Assembly (NCBI GenBank): GCA_963971575.1
Contig: OZ020615.1
Location: forward strand, 61,327,379-61,391,378
Source of the DNA: Liopterus haemorrhoidalis
Taxonomy: Eukaryota; Arthropoda; Insecta; Coleoptera; Dytiscidae
Reading direction: 5' to 3'
Length of the DNA: 64,000 bases
The notes under the pieces were generated by a model. That model had not been told where the DNA came from. It ran no database searches and was given only the letters and a program-made list of their open reading frames with translations. Shown here piece after piece: positions 47,510-60,313 of this stretch (position 1 is its first letter; every line of letters begins with the position of its first letter). The position numbers were made by a program, and so were the translations under genes.

Positions 47510-49110
47510 TTTCATCGGCTCTGAACCTTTTTGTGGACTGACTTTTTTTAACTTTTTTGCCGCAAATGTCAAAATTTTAGACCGTAACTCAAAATTGACC
47601 ATATATTTATGGTCTGAGGCTAAAAATGTGTAAGTATACCAATTTTCTAACAAAATTAAAAAAAAATGTTTTTCCTAAAATATTGACATTTTGGTCAAAA
47701 AAAATGTTGAGTCCGATTTAAGCCAAAATATAGTTTTAAGCTAATTCTGGGGTGAGGATTATGAAAATAATATTTAAAAAAATCATGCTTACCTAGTTTT
47801 TGAGTTAGAGCCGATTTTGGTCAGTTTTTTGCCTATAATGTCAAAACTTTGGCCCAAACTTTAAAATAGACCAAATTTTCTTGATCTACGACCAAAAATA
47901 CATATGTGTACCAATTTTCAATAAAAACGGAGAAAAAAAATGTTTTCCTTCCAAATCACGATTTTTTTAAGGTCTACCTTACGATTTTCTCGATTTTTGG
48001 CTATTTTCAAGGGTTTTGGATTACTACCCATACAAAACTTAATAATTGGTAAATTAAAGCCCAATTTTTTTTTTAGATTAAATAATGTATGTGAATTTTA
48101 AAAATTCAAACCACAGATTCCTTTTCCGAACCATTTTTTAGTTAGAATTTATCAAAATTACCGAAAAATTAAAAAAAAATTGAAAATTTTCAAAAAAAAA
48201 TTTTTTTTTTAAATATGATTACATGTCAATAAGGACCTCAAGATTTCAAAAATTTCAACCGCAGGTCTTTATCGCATTTAGTTTCTGAGATACGTCCATA
48301 CGAAGATGATAATTTCTATAAATCACACCATAATAAAATTAGTCTTAATTTTAAAATACGCAAAACGAATAAAGCCTCAAATTTTTTCTAAATTAAATAA
48401 ACTACGAAGAATCCAAAAAATTTAACCGCAATCCGCTATCTCTATCGTTTTTGAGTAGTGCTTTTTTTAATTCACAATTTTCACAAATAATATATATTAT
48501 GCAATTAAAAAAAATGTCGTTATCTCAAAACGTATTAAACGATTAAAACCCCAAATTTTTTCTAGACTAAATAAACTACGGAGAATCCAAAAATTTCTAC
48601 CACAGGTCGCTATCTCTAACCATTTTTGAGTTGTCCTTTTTTTTAATTCACAATTTTCACAAATAATGTAAATTATGCCATTAAAAAAATGTCAGAATCT
48701 CAAAACGCATTAAACAATTAAAGCCCCAAATTTTTTCTAGACTAAATAAACTACGAGGAAGCCAAAAATTCTAACCACAGGTCACTATCTCTAACCGTTT
48801 TTGAGTTGTCATTTTTTTAAATCTCAATTTTCACAAATAATGTAAATTATGACATTAAAAAAAATTGTCGTAATCTCAAAACCCATTAAACGATTAAAGC
48901 CCCAAATTTTCTCCAGACTAAATAAACAACGGAAAAATATAAAAATTTCAAACACAGGTCGCTATCTCTACCCGTTTTTGAGTTGCGTTTTTTTTTTTTA
49001 ATTCACAATTTTCACAAATAATTATACCATTAAAAAATTGTCCTAATCTCAAAAAACTTTAAACGATTAAATCCCTTTTTTTTGACTAAATAAACTACGG
49101 AGATTACAAA
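47510..49110 (-). repeat. AT-rich repeat family, inverted copy
   Basis: Starts CACATTTCATCGGCTCTGAA (complement of the 4767 end) and runs into four to five tandem ~180 bp units from about 48300 (AACCGTTTTTGAGTTGTC and relatives). Longer than the copy at 3420 by extra units. Confidence 0.78.
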
Positions 49111-50164
49111 AAATCGAATTACAAAAACCACTATAAAATTCGAAAGAAATAAAAGCGGCACGAACTAAAAGGCAACACACACAAATAACAGAAGCATCAT
49201 ATCAATTCACTATTCCTTCTCTCCACTTGAGGTATTGAGCAATGCGCGTAGTTCTTTTAATAATCCTTGTATTTTGTGACTGAAACAAAATTAAATTGTA
49301 AAATTATGATTACAAAGTTTTTAAAACTGCACGAAATATGTAAAATAGTAACAAACTTAGTCCAGTTCTCATAAAAAATAATGTAAAAAGTTGTAAAGCA
49401 ATATTTTCTCGCATTGCAACTATGAACAAAGAAATACATATTTCTCGGTGCAATGCACATTGCACTGGGAGTGTAGAACAATTCAGAGTTTTTACATTTA
49501 GTTGTGTAAGTGTTAGTACGTTATAACATTTCTAGGAACATCGCATCTCGGAGGTAAAAACAATTAAATTATACGAAGGGCATACTGTGGAACAAAGGAA
49601 TCGCACATAATTGCTAGCAGAGACAACTTCTTCACTTCTTGTAATTCTATACAATTACTAGTTTATTAAGTCTGTTGTTTTTACATATAGTGAGATTAGC
49701 AACGGTGTTGCTAAGAAAATTAGTATTATTAACACTATGTTTCTACTTCTGTGATTCTTTACTGAAGTGCTCGAGAGATACAGTAAATATAGAGTAGTGC
49801 CAAATTTGAAATTAACTATCCAGAAAATGGTGATATAGTCATCTTTACATTTGTCAAGATGTCTATATTGAAATTATTATACACAAGGATTTATAAAAAA
49901 TAAAACTGCGAATATGGCACAATACCTACTAAGTAGGGAGCAGGAATATCTTCATAGGATGCAGCTGTCATTTTTTAATTGACTGCCGTTGAGTATGTTA
50001 AATTATGGCTAATAATTTTGGATAATATAGGATTTTTTGTATTTATGACTACAATAGTGTGTGTGTTTTTATGAAATTAAAAATATCATATAATAAAAAA
50101 AAAATAACAGCTGAGGACCGAGTTTTGAGCACTTCATCAACACATTGTTAATAGAACAAATATT
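49111..50164. other. No gene recognised
   Basis: AT-rich. A segment at about 50040-50110 (ATAACAGCTGAGGACCGAG) resembles 56940-57010 within a diverged HINE. Confidence 0.4.
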
Positions 50165-50289
50165 CGTAGACACAGGGCCGCCTCGAGAAAAAGCGGGGCC
50201 CGGTGCAAGATGCTCGTGCGAGGCCTTCTTTTTATAAAAAGGCTATGGCCTGCAAGGGCCTTGAAGGCCGTACCAGTAATGATGACTAA

Positions 50290-50840
50290 TTCCTCCTAGC
50301 ATGTTTTATTGCAAAATTGTTAACTATCTCGTTATAATTTAGTTTTCTTGCCAACTCGGACTCGATTGACAAAATTGCCAATGAAGAAAATCGCTCCTGA
50401 CTTATACAAGATCGTAAATTATTTTCAGTTTTGAAAACGATCTCTCTGCCGATGCAACTGTTACTGGAATTGTCAGTATTACTTTCAAAACAGTTACAAA
50501 ATTGGGATACAATTCAGATAAATTATTCTTATAAATATATTCTAAAATTTCTATATTGTATTTCTAAGCGACAATACCTGACGATACATTTTAATTTCAT
50601 AAAAAAGGTCTGTACAATCAATGTTGTCTTTTAAACACAAATTTAAATCTTTGCAACTTAAGCAGATCGTCTTCAGTCATCTTTTGTATATTGTCTGAAG
50701 TGTACAAAAAGTCAAATAAATTTTCGTGGTGGTGATAAATTTCGAATCTTTTTTTAAATGATAAAATTGCATTGTCGATTATAATTAAGAAGTAAGTTAA
50801 TTCTGAAATGTTCTTCTGCGGATGAAATTGGTTCATCAGT
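50290..50840 (-). pseudogene. hAT transposase remnant (dimerisation region)
   Basis: The minus strand encodes ISELTYFLIIIDNAILSFKK and MTEDDLLKLQ near 50640-50836. Downstream comes LTIPVTVASAERSFSKLK, the hallmark of the hAT C-terminal dimerisation domain, at about 50430-50490. After a frameshift it reads SQERFSSLAILSIESELAR. N-terminal zinc finger and RNase H-fold core missing. Confidence 0.85.
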
Positions 50841-51019
50841 TCCTACGTAGGAAAACTGTTTTGTCTACCGTCCAGTACGATGTAATTTAAAATTTGGTTC
50901 TATTTCTAATTCTGCAGCAAGTTCCTTTGCGTTAATTACAGAAGATTTAAATCCAGAATCGCGGAAATCCTCAAAAAAATTTAATAAACCTTTTAAATGG
51001 GAATTTGAATAGTATAAAG

Positions 51020-52233
51020 CAGTGATTCTTAACCGGGGCGCCAGCGCCCCTTTGTGGGCGTTTTGGAGGTCTGGCGGGGCGTTTTTAAATTTTTAGCATT
51101 TAGGGGGCGCTGCAAAAGTTCAAGTGGGCATTGTATCAATATAGAAAAATAAGGTATGTTCATTTGCTCAATTGTTGCGTACACGCACACATAACCATTG
51201 TAAATAATTGTGTAGACGATCGCGAATAACATATCGCGATCGGGTTACCACGTTGCGTCTGACTGTTTGGCTTTTGACAATAAGTGCCCGATATATTCGA
51301 AAAGATGAATGAAAATCTTCTGAATCTTCAAGGAAACAATATCAGCCTTATTAAAGCCAAAGAAGTTGTATTGAGCTTTATCAATAGACTCAAATTATAT
51401 AAAAAATAATCTTTGTCGGCGAGAATACCATCAGTTTCCTTCTTTACAACAATTAAAAGAAGATACCCTCAAGAATTCTGATTTGGAAACATACTGTAGC
51501 CACATGGACGCCCTTATCGAAGATATGATATTACGATTCAAAGACTTGCAGAAACTTGTGATAACAGCTTGGTTAATTAATCCATTTTTATCAGACGTAG
51601 AAAGTCAGTCAAAATTTAAAAGAGCAGTTTATTGACCTACAAAATGATTGTGTAGCCAAAATAATATTCAATCAATGTGATTATAATGCTTTTTGGGTTC
51701 GTTTTCGTCCTCAATACGCTCTTCTGTGGAAAGAAGTAAAATTACCCTTCATAGCATTTTCATCTTCCTATTTAGTAGAAAAGGGTTTTAGCGCAGTAAT
51801 GCATATATTGAAAAAATCACGAAATCGATTACAAATAAGCCAAAGAGGAGATTTGAGATTATGTTTGACTAAACTTGAACATTATATTACGAACTTGGTG
51901 CAATCACATGAGGCTCAAGGATATCATTAACATTTTTTTTTTTAATTTTTAATAAAAATTTTATATTGAATTATTTACTTATTTAAATATTATTATAATG
52001 TTGTATGTGATATTAATATGACATAAAAGGCAATAAATACATAATGTGTATAAAAATAATAACGTGTTTTATTTCTATTTCTCATCATTTTTTATTTGTA
52101 GTAGGAAATTCATTGCATAAAATACATACCCACATAGAGAAAAGTGTAAATTTTGTTTTTTGTGTGGAGGGGGCGGTGGATAATTTTACTGTGGTAAAGG
52201 GGGCGATTCTTTCAATACGGTTAAGAAACACTG
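51020..52233 (+). mobile_element. hAT element (inner), 1214 bp
   Basis: TIRs CAGTGATTCTTAACCGG and CGGTTAAGAAACACTG with a perfect 8 bp duplication GTATAAAG (51012-51019, 52234-52241). Transposase remnant on the + strand at 51305-51930. The GGGGCGCCAGCGCCCC-type subterminal palindrome near 51036 is intact. Confidence 0.92.
51305..51930 (+). pseudogene. hAT transposase C-terminal half (ZBED5/SCAND3-like)
   Basis: Begins MNENLLNLQGNNISLIKAKE and continues SDLETYCSHMDALIEDMILR, FKDLQKL, then FIAFSSSYLVEKGFSAVMHI and RGDLRLCLTKLEHYIT, ending GYH-stop. The order and the S..Y..E.GFS motif match the C-terminal half of the hAT lineage that gave rise to vertebrate ZBED5-type genes. At least three stops/frameshifts. 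The zinc finger and first catalytic regions are missing. Confidence 0.83.
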
Positions 52234-52428
52234 GTATAAAGGTAAACTGCAACTATGAAAAGAACCGATTTAGTAATTCTATAAATAAAAAAAAAAACAC
52301 GGGTCACGCGGGGCCTTCCGAAGCGCGGGGCCTTCCGAAGCGCGGGGCCTTGTTCGGTCGCACCGTTAGCACCGCCCTCTGGCCGGCTCTGCGTAGACAT
52401 CCTGGATTATGTTGGCTTCTTATACTTA

Positions 52429-52474
52429 TTTAATACCTACAAAACCCTGTAATGTGTGAAAATTCACTTCAATA
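52429..52474 (+). mobile_element. HINE 3' end remnant
   Basis: AATACCTACAAAACCCTG then TGTGAAAATTCACTTCA, directly right of the hAT target duplication. Confidence 0.6.
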
Positions 52475-53130
52475 TTTTTAAGAAACTTCATACTCCAGGG
52501 GAGTCAATGACCCACACGTACGACCGGTCGAGCATGATTTTGGTCGTACGACAATGGTTTGACCGATTTCTCCATTTCTCTGCTAGTCGAGTAAACAAAA
52601 AAATACCTTGGAATCCAAACAACAGTTTTTGGGAAAGTAGAACGACTGTAAAAATTCACCAGAAAACTAGTATTTTCATAAACATTCACACACCCTTGAT
52701 AATCCCATTATATTAGAGGAAAGAGAACATTGTAGCTTGTAGAAACATACTCTGCTATATATCTCAACAATCAGTAACCATGTTGACGAGAACTTGACGA
52801 CAATGCAATTTGTAACAATAAAGGCTCGGAGAAGTTGTTAAAGGAAAGTTATGCTATGGTGAACATGTGGACAGACACACAGAGCTTGACGATATGAACC
52901 GGACCATGCACGACCCAACTGGCCGATGTTAACTTTTCCATTGTTTCTGACAATTGTTTTGGAAATTTTGACAGATTGAAGTCATGTATCAAATTCTAAG
53001 AAAACTTATTTTGAAGGATTCCGTGTGATACATATCTGAATTTTACGCATAATTATAAAGCCTGATAAAATATTAAACTTAAAATGAGTACTTTTTTTAA
53101 GCGAATATGATATTTTATAGTCAGTGTTAA
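52475..53130. other. No gene recognised
   Basis: Contains a local palindrome around GTACGACCGGTCG (52518) and GGTCGTAC. No TE hallmark or gene. Confidence 0.4.
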
Positions 53131-53182
53131 TTTTTAGGGTTTTGTAGGTATGACCAAAAAACCCTTATACCGTCATTTTGTC

Positions 53183-53240
<58 letters not shown>

Positions 53241-54090
53241 TCGGTAAAAATTGTAGCCAAACGGCTAGACCTAGAGAGTTGAAATTTGGCATGCTTATAC
53301 AACTCTTTGACCCGCACATAGGAAAAATACTAAAACATCTAAAAAACATACCCTCCTAAAAATATAAACAAATATGTGCTCATCGAACACAATTTTTTTT
53401 TTTTTTAATTCTGAGTAGGGTATCAAATGAAAGCCCTTAGTACGTGGATTAACGATCAAATTTTTATTTTTGCAAAATAAATTATTTTGATGCGATTTTT
53501 GCAAAAATTGTGCAAAAAAATTTTTGTCCCACACCCTGTAGCTCAGATGGTTTAAACTAAAAATATAAAATAAAGTAATGTATATTGGTGTGAACCGAAA
53601 TAGTACAACAGGAATTTTTGATCAGATTATGTTTTCGGAAAATAACGCATTTTTTGTGGTTTTTGGTTCACAAAGTACAAAAGTTATACCAATGTAAGAC
53701 AATCACATGCAAGGCGTGCGATAGCGTAATGGTTTAGAACACTGGTGTCGTAAGCTAAAATGCGCTGGAAAACGAAGGGTTTCGAGTTCGAGTATGGAGT
53801 GAATTTTATTTTTTCTGTTTTTTTTTTGCATTTTTATTATGTTGAAATTATGTTGTCAAAATTCTGGTTATATTTTGACAAATGTTGTATTTAATTTTTA
53901 AGAGCGTAAATTTAATAACCAGTCTTATTATATGATTTACAGACGATAAATTATTTTAAAAATATCGTTCATTTTGCCGTGATTACTACAAAGTAAAATT
54001 TGTCCTACACACTCAGCATACAGCCTTCACTTATTATATACCTGCGAAACCCTGAAATGTGTGAATATTCACACTTCACATCAATTTTTT
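53131..54090 (+). mobile_element. HINE/DINE-like element C
   Basis: 5' AGGGTTTTGTAGGTATGACC, (TCTG)n 53184-53240, conserved block to about 53345, tRNA-like module at about 53711-53801 (GATAGCGTAATGGTTTAG and GGGTTTCGAGTTCGAG), 3' hairpin GTGTGAATATTCACAC at 54058-54073. Confidence 0.85.
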
Positions 54091-54477
54091 TATAATATAA
54101 TAATTAGGGACAGGGATCTCCTAAAAATATTAAATAAAAAAACTGAATTTAAAATCCCATTTATACTTAAATTTGCATTAAATCATATATCTGCATATAT
54201 TTATTTGTATTATTTCTATTTCAAAGATTTTTCATAAGTGTTAGATTTTAAAAAATTAGATCTAGAATACAATTCTCAGGTGGACACTACACGTAGTGTC
54301 CCAATGCACATTGTTACCATACAATTTTCTTTATTTATTCTAATTCCCATCAAAATGTACTTAATCAAACTATTACTATTATTTTTTTTTTTTTTTCAAA
54401 AAAACACGCAATTTAATTTATCCCAACTTGTAAAATAATTATTTTTTATATTAAACAAAAAAAGATTCTAGCTCCTA

Positions 54478-54615
54478 TAGTTATGGCCCCAGTTGTCAAA
54501 AGCTCCAATTATGAACGGCCCGAATTGTCCATCGCTCCAGTTGTTAATGGCCCCAGTTGTGAAAAGCCCCAATTGTGAACGGCCCGAATTGTCTTACGGC
54601 CCCAGTTGTCATGGA
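54478..54615. repeat. GC-richer minisatellite
   Basis: Alternating ~18-22 bp subunits of the types GGCCCCAGTTGT, AGCCCCAATTGTGAAC and GGCCCGAATTGTC, arranged as roughly two ~65 bp higher-order units. Confidence 0.85.
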
Positions 54616-54677
54616 ACCGAAGGAAGTACAGTTTAGCCACACAGATAAACTCTAAATTCTCTCACTGTCTGTTTTCA

Positions 54678-55579
54678 TTTTTAGGGTTTTGTAGGTATGA
54701 CCAAAAAACCCTTATACCGTCATTTTGTCGTCTGTCTGTCTGTCTGTCTGTCTGTTCGGTAAAAATTGTAGCCAAACGGCTAAACCTAGAGAGTTGAAAT
54801 TTGGCATGCTTATACAACTCTTTGACCCGCACATAGGAAAAATATTGAAACATCTAAAAAACATATCCCCCTAAAAATATAAACAAAAATGTGGTCATCG
54901 AAAACAAAAATATTTTTTTTAAATTTTGAGTAGGATATCAAATGAAAGCCCTTAGTACGTGGATTAACGATCAAATTTTTATTTTTGCAAAATAAATTAT
55001 TTTGATGCGATTTTTGCCAAAATTGTGCAAAAAAAACCCTGTAGCCCAGATGGTTTAAACTAAAAATCTAAAAAAATTCTAAGTAATGTATATTGGTGTG
55101 AACCGAAATAGTACAACAGGAATTTTTGATCAGATTATGTTTTCGGAAAATAACGCATTTTTTGTGGTTTTTGGTTCACAAAGTTCAAAAGTTATACCAA
55201 TGTACGACACTCACATGCAAGGCGTGCGATAGCGTAATGGGTTAGAGCCCTGGTGTCGTAAGCTAAAATGCGCTGGAAACGAAGGGTTTCGAGTTCGAGT
55301 ACGGGGTGAATTTTATTTTTTCTGTTTTTTTTTTGCATTTTTATTATGTTGTAATTATTTTGTCAAAATTCTAGTTGTATTTTGTCAAATGTTGTATTTA
55401 ATTTTTAAGAGCGTCAATTATATGATTAACAGGCGATAAATTATTTTAAAAATATCGTTCATTTTGCCGTGATTACAACAAAGTAAAATTTGTCCTACAC
55501 ACTCAGCATACCGCCTTCACTTATTATATACCTGCGAAACCCTGAAATGTGTGAATATTCACACTTCACATCAATTTTT
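54678..55579 (+). mobile_element. HINE/DINE-like element D
   Basis: Same plan as C with a short TCTG tract (54731-54755). tRNA-like module at about 55219-55308 (GATAGCGTAATGGGTTAGAG, GGGTTTCGAGTTCGAG). 3' hairpin at about 55547-55562. Confidence 0.85.
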
Positions 55580-56499
55580 CATGTTTCTATGCCCGCAAAA
55601 AATTCTTTAAACCGAGTTTTGAGTTGGTCTCTCGGATATTTTAAATTTAATAATACGAACTTTTATTTACTTAGTGTTTATTTTAATAAATAAGCTATAC
55701 ATTAAAAGCTCCCATAAAGCATTTCATAAAATATCAATCATATTCCAACACCATAAAATTTCCTTCACCAAATTCATAATCGAACCTAAACAGCGAAGCT
55801 TTATAACTTATCTATCAGGAAAGAACAAAGACATCCCTATAACGCCAGGGGTAAGTAAGACAGGGAGAGAAACATTTAGATATTAAATTTCACCTGGCGT
55901 CACATGTTGGTAGTACTTTGTCACTGTTCCCTAGACAAAGACAACAGATAGGACATCCGGTATATTCTGTCCTTGTTTGACACATGATTTTCACTCTTTG
56001 TAAAAAAAAATAATCCGGTTTGCAAGGGGTGTAGACTTTATAGTTTGAAAGTAAACTTTATGTTTGGAATAAAATTTATGTTGTGGTTATGTAACCATGT
56101 TTATGCTATGCCAACAACGAGATTTAAGTACGTTAGAATGTCTGTTAAAATCAAGTAATGCAGTTGTAAAGTTTATTTTTAGTGGAATAAAAGGGAAATT
56201 ATGTTTTACTTTGTTTTATGACCTGAAAGGAGTTAAGGAAAGTGATACTGTTAAATTATAAACGAGGCAAGCAGTAGGAGCCAGTGGGAGTCTGGGGGGC
56301 TAAAAACTATTGTGACTTCCAGCTGCCCCCCCCCCCAAGATATGCTTGAGAAAACTCCATTTTGAATTGCGGAAGATGAAAGCAGGACAAGGTCTGCTTT
56401 CTGCTTTTGATTGAATGAAATAATTTTAAAAAAAATCCCCCGTCAATATTTTGGACCCCCCAAATTTTAAAAGCTATCGCCGCCACTTGTGGCTAGTTA
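55580..56499. other. No gene; C-rich repeat at 56280-56490
   Basis: 56280-56490 has a run of about 13 C near 56327 and ends CCGCCACTTGTGGCTAG. It is related in style to 60500-60680 (GCGGTGCTAGTGG). Rest unassigned. Confidence 0.45.
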
Positions 56500-57095
56500 A
56501 TACATTTATGTGCAGAGTGTAAAAAACCTCAGTAATGTACATTAATGGAAACCGGAATAGTTCAAAAGGAATTTTTAATCAGATTTGTTTTTCGAAGATA
56601 TTGATTTTTTTGTGCCGTTGAAAAAATAATATATATATTTTTAAATATATTGTGTGTTATCAAAAGAAAAATATTAAGACGTAGATTAATGAACGGAAAG
56701 TGTTTTTTTTTTAATTTCTACATTTGAAAAGTACTAACAAAATTACTCCCCCATCCTTTAACCCAAAGGGGTTTAACTAAAATAAATTGATGTATATTGA
56801 TCTGAACCGGAATTGTACGAAAGGAATTTTTGATTAAATTGAGTTTTTTGGAAAATATTAGTTATTACAGTTATTGAAAAAAAAAATAATTCATGTCAAT
56901 ATTGTGGCTTATATTGTTTGTTTTCTTTTGCATTTATGGCTAAGTTAGTGTATATCTTTTTTTAAATTAAAAAAAAAAAATAATAAAAAATTAACAGCTG
57001 AGAATTGAGTTCATGTGTGTAAACTCCCCATATTATTAGTTAAGTCATGACGTAATAATAGGCGAAGCTTACCTATTGTTTTAATTATTTTAAAT
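56500..57095 (+). mobile_element. Diverged HINE-related sequence
   Basis: AGTAATGTACATTAATGGAA / GGAATAGTTCAAAAGGAATT and, again at 56785-56845, TGTATATTGATCTGAACCGG match the HINE body twice, suggesting two fused partial copies. The termini are unclear. Confidence 0.55.
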
Positions 57096-57150
57096 ATATA
57101 GGTGTTTTCTTGGGTTTCGGTCGATATATAAAAGCAGAGTTAGTCTAAAT

Positions 57151-57962
57151 CAGGGGTACTCAACCTTTTCATACCTACCGCCCACTTTAGCATCTCTGTT
57201 GGTAGAAAAATGTTCATACCGCCCACCTGTTGTATAATAATAATAACTTACCAAATACTTTCGCAAAATTTAGCTGCAAAAATCTTTATAAAACAACTTA
57301 CTGCATCATCTCTTATTATTAAACACAACAAATATACATGCACCAAAACGTGGCAACATTGGATGTCACAAAGTAACCTGTGTAACACAGTACCCACACT
57401 TCCCTTACCCGTAATTTTTGAGTAGAGGTTTAATGAAAACATGTAGTTAAATTTATCTTTTTATTTATACTTTGCATACATAGAAGTATGAAGTCTATTG
57501 AAATTACATTTAGTTAATTAAATTATTAATGAGATCCTTGAGGCTGATGCTGCGAAACTAAATATTGGATATCTGATTCAATTTTTTTAAGGAACAAACG
57601 AAGGTCTCCTCTTTCGGAAATATTCTGACGGTTTCTTTCTTTGGTCATAATATGATTAACAGCACAGTTGGTCCATAGTATGATTAAACTTGTATATTTT
57701 GAGAAATTGCAACTATAAACAGTAAAGAATTTTATGAAAACTTAATGAAAATGTTTTTCAATAATGCTATGAAATTTTTTTAAATAATATTTTAAAAATT
57801 TCCATTTTAATGTTTTTAAAACGTCAATTAAATTTAAAAAAAACGGAAAGTAGTCAGCATTGGACAAAAACCTCTACCGCCCACCAAAAAATTCGTACAG
57901 GGACCAGGCACCACCTACAGGGACCTAAAAGGTCCTAGTAGGGACCAGGTTGAGTACCACTG
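57151..57962 (-). mobile_element. hAT element, 812 bp
   Basis: TIRs CAGGGGTACTCAACCT and AGGTTGAGTACCACTG with a perfect 8 bp duplication GTCTAAAT (57143-57150, 57963-57970). Internally deleted; only the transposase C-terminus remains. Confidence 0.93.
57515..57645 (-). pseudogene. hAT transposase C-terminal fragment
   Basis: The minus frame reads ISERGDLRLFLKKIESDIQY then LVSQHQPQGSH-stop. This parallels the C-terminus of the element at 51020 (RGDLRLCLTKLEHYIT), so both belong to the same hAT lineage although their TIRs differ. Confidence 0.8.
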
Positions 57963-58149
57963 GTCTAAATTTATCTACAAAATATGGTCAAGAATTCTTT
58001 TTATTTTATTAATTATTTTAGTTTCTGGTTTTTAAGGTACCTATTACAGAGGAATAAATCATTTATGGTATTGAAATACTTATAAATCATTGTTAATAGT
58101 GAGAAATACGTGTCTAGAGTAAAAAAAAACAAACCATTTTTACATATTT

Positions 58150-58622
58150 TTTTTATTAATTTAATGATAGATACGAATGAAATGAAATTGACTTAGATAC
58201 GAAGCAAATGCAGAAAAATCGCTGGGATTTTTAATTTCATTTTTTTTTTCACATTTATGGTCTTTGCTAGTTAGGCAATTATCTAGTGTTGAAAATTCCA
58301 TGCCTGAACAGGATTCGAACCCGAGACCTTAGTAACGCAGTGCACGTGTGTTACATTACGTTGATCGGAAATTTTATTGTAACGAAATTATTTAAATTTA
58401 GTTTTAAAAAATTAAATGAAAACTCTTAGTAGGTACTCAAATAACGAATAAAAATGATAATCAAAAACTGTTGGTTTAGATGTTATTATAGATAAAATAT
58501 TGTCCTAGACAACCAGCATTCTGTTGGCTTCTTACACTTTCTAAATACCTACAAAATCCTGAAATGTGTGAAAATTCACACTTCACATCACTTTTTTGCT
58601 CATACCTACGAAATCCTAACAA
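58150..58622 (+). mobile_element. HINE 3' part carrying an inverted SINE-like module
   Basis: 58400-58600 matches the HINE 3' region (TACCTACAAAATCCTGAAAT, hairpin GTGTGAAAATTCACAC). Where other copies hold their tRNA-like module, this one has the minus-strand SINE unit 58255-58395. A second terminal motif CATACCTACGAAATCCTAAC at 58600-58619 suggests an abutting minus-strand 5' end. Confidence 0.65.
58255..58395 (-). mobile_element. tRNA-derived SINE-like repeat
   Basis: Minus strand AACGTAATGTAACACACGTG then GGTCTCGGGTTCGAATCCTG (perfect box B) and CAGGCATGGAATTTTCAAC. Best-preserved of the three copies. Confidence 0.65.
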
Positions 58623-58719
58623 CAAATAGAAATTTCAATAACGTTTTGAGAAATATTTTTTATTGTAATCTTCTCTAAATCTGTTAAGAAACTCCTAAAC
58701 AATATCGTTGATATAGTAT

Positions 58720-59060
58720 TGCACAAGTGTCGCGATCTATTCATTTGTGCGGGGGTGGCACATGGCTGAAGACACATGGGCCAGCCGGGCCGGGCCTTCA
58801 GGGCAAGAGTTATACAATATCTCGAGAGAGACACCGGCACTGTGCACTTTGACAAATGGACTCTCTCATATTGGCTCCGTCTTCTGTCAACAGCCGGTAG
58901 TTGCCCGTCATCGCACTACCAGAAATATTTTCAGACAGTGGCGGAGGTATATCAGAATAAAAAAAAAACAAATAAATAAAATCAGCATAGAAATAACTTT
59001 GGCAAATAAGAAATGTCGTTGGCTAATAGGAAGACTTTATTAAAAGCTTAGCTATCCAGA
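58720..59060. other. GC-richer apparently single-copy block
   Basis: GGGCCAGCCGGGCCGGGCCT and flanks stand out from the AT-rich surroundings, 1.3-1.6 kb upstream of the homeobox exon. Frames of 67-98 codons overlap on both strands without a domain. Possible regulatory DNA. Confidence 0.35.
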
Positions 59061-60313
59061 GATTTGTAAATATTTCAAAATGATAACATTGGAAGATCGT
59101 CGGAAAATCTCTCTGAAAAGTCTATGCTTGTGAGCGTCAAAAGTACCTAGAACACGGCCAAACAAATTCAACGAATTCCTTTTGCACTTTTTAACGAAGA
59201 ACACACGATTTAGGTACCGTGTAATTTTTTTTGTAAACAAAATTGAAGAATTCGGCAAAAAGATTTCCATTTTTAAACGATTAAAAAAAAATTTTAAATA
59301 TAGGAAACTGATCTAAAAGTGATTTCAAATAGTGCAAAATATATTTCCAGAAGTGTTTGGTAGCGAAGTGTAGCCACAGAAGGACAGTATTAGGATGGTG
59401 ATAGAGTAAATGTAAAATAATTTCTTATAGTTGTATGAGGCTGGTTCGTGAATTGTTTGACTAAACTTCGTACGTTCTATGAACTTTCAAAGCCATTTTT
59501 AAGTAGTAGAAATAAATAACATCTTTTCTTCGTTATTCAATTAATTGTACATTTCGAATGCGACGCATTCATCCTCAGTAAACATACTAAATATCAAAAA
59601 CTTAATTTATTAATTATTATTAATTTCAAAATGAGATTAATAAATTTTCTTTCTTATTTAAATATTATTGTTATTACAGATTTGATTTAGATTTTCAAAT
59701 TTATCATAGACGAAACACGGTTTTTTGTATTGTAGTATTAATTTTTTATAGTACGCCGCTGTGTTGGGCCGACTTTTTCGAATATGAATAACATTCTGGA
59801 CGTCAGTTGAAGGGATGACTGTTTTATTATACGTCCAAAGAATATGGTATTGTGAATTTTATCAATTTTTTTCTTGCATCTTACCATTCCAACATCACCG
59901 GATATTGTATGAATATAATAAATAAATTTTGAAATAAAATATGAAACGGGGAAAGAAATGTGAATCATATATTACGAATAAAACTACAAAAACGTATATG
60001 AATATAGGAAACTTTTATTTATTTTTAAAATGATATTGTTTAATAAAAAGTGTTTGCGCAGCAAGAATTTTAATAAAGGTATAATATTAAGAACTAACAA
60101 ATTAATGATTAAAAATAAATAAAAATAATTTTGTCTCTAATAGCCACAGATGTTGTACGCCAAAATTTTTAACTAATTAACTAATATCTGCTATGATTTG
60201 TTTTTTAAAGTATTGGTGAAATTATTTGTGTCTATTTTATAATCTTATTTTCTTGATTTAATTTATTCTTGTATTTATTTTATTTGGTAATTAATGATTA
60301 TTTATTTTTTCAG
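59061..60313. other. Sequence upstream of the homeobox exon
   Basis: AT-rich. GAATGCGACGCATTCATCCT near 59557 resembles Penelope-like terminal sequence. The last bases, TTTATTTTTTCAG, are the splice acceptor of the pb exon. Confidence 0.5.

Larger units (their letters stand above)
50173..52391 (-). mobile_element. hAT element (outer) carrying a nested hAT
   Basis: TIRs CAGGGCCGCCTCGAG and, at the right, GGCCGGCTCTG. A perfect 8 bp duplication CGTAGACA (50165-50172, 52392-52399). Its own transposase remnant is on the minus strand at 50290-50840. A second hAT (51020-52233) is inserted. Near the right end CGCGGGGCCTTCCGAAG is tandemly repeated. Confidence 0.9.
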
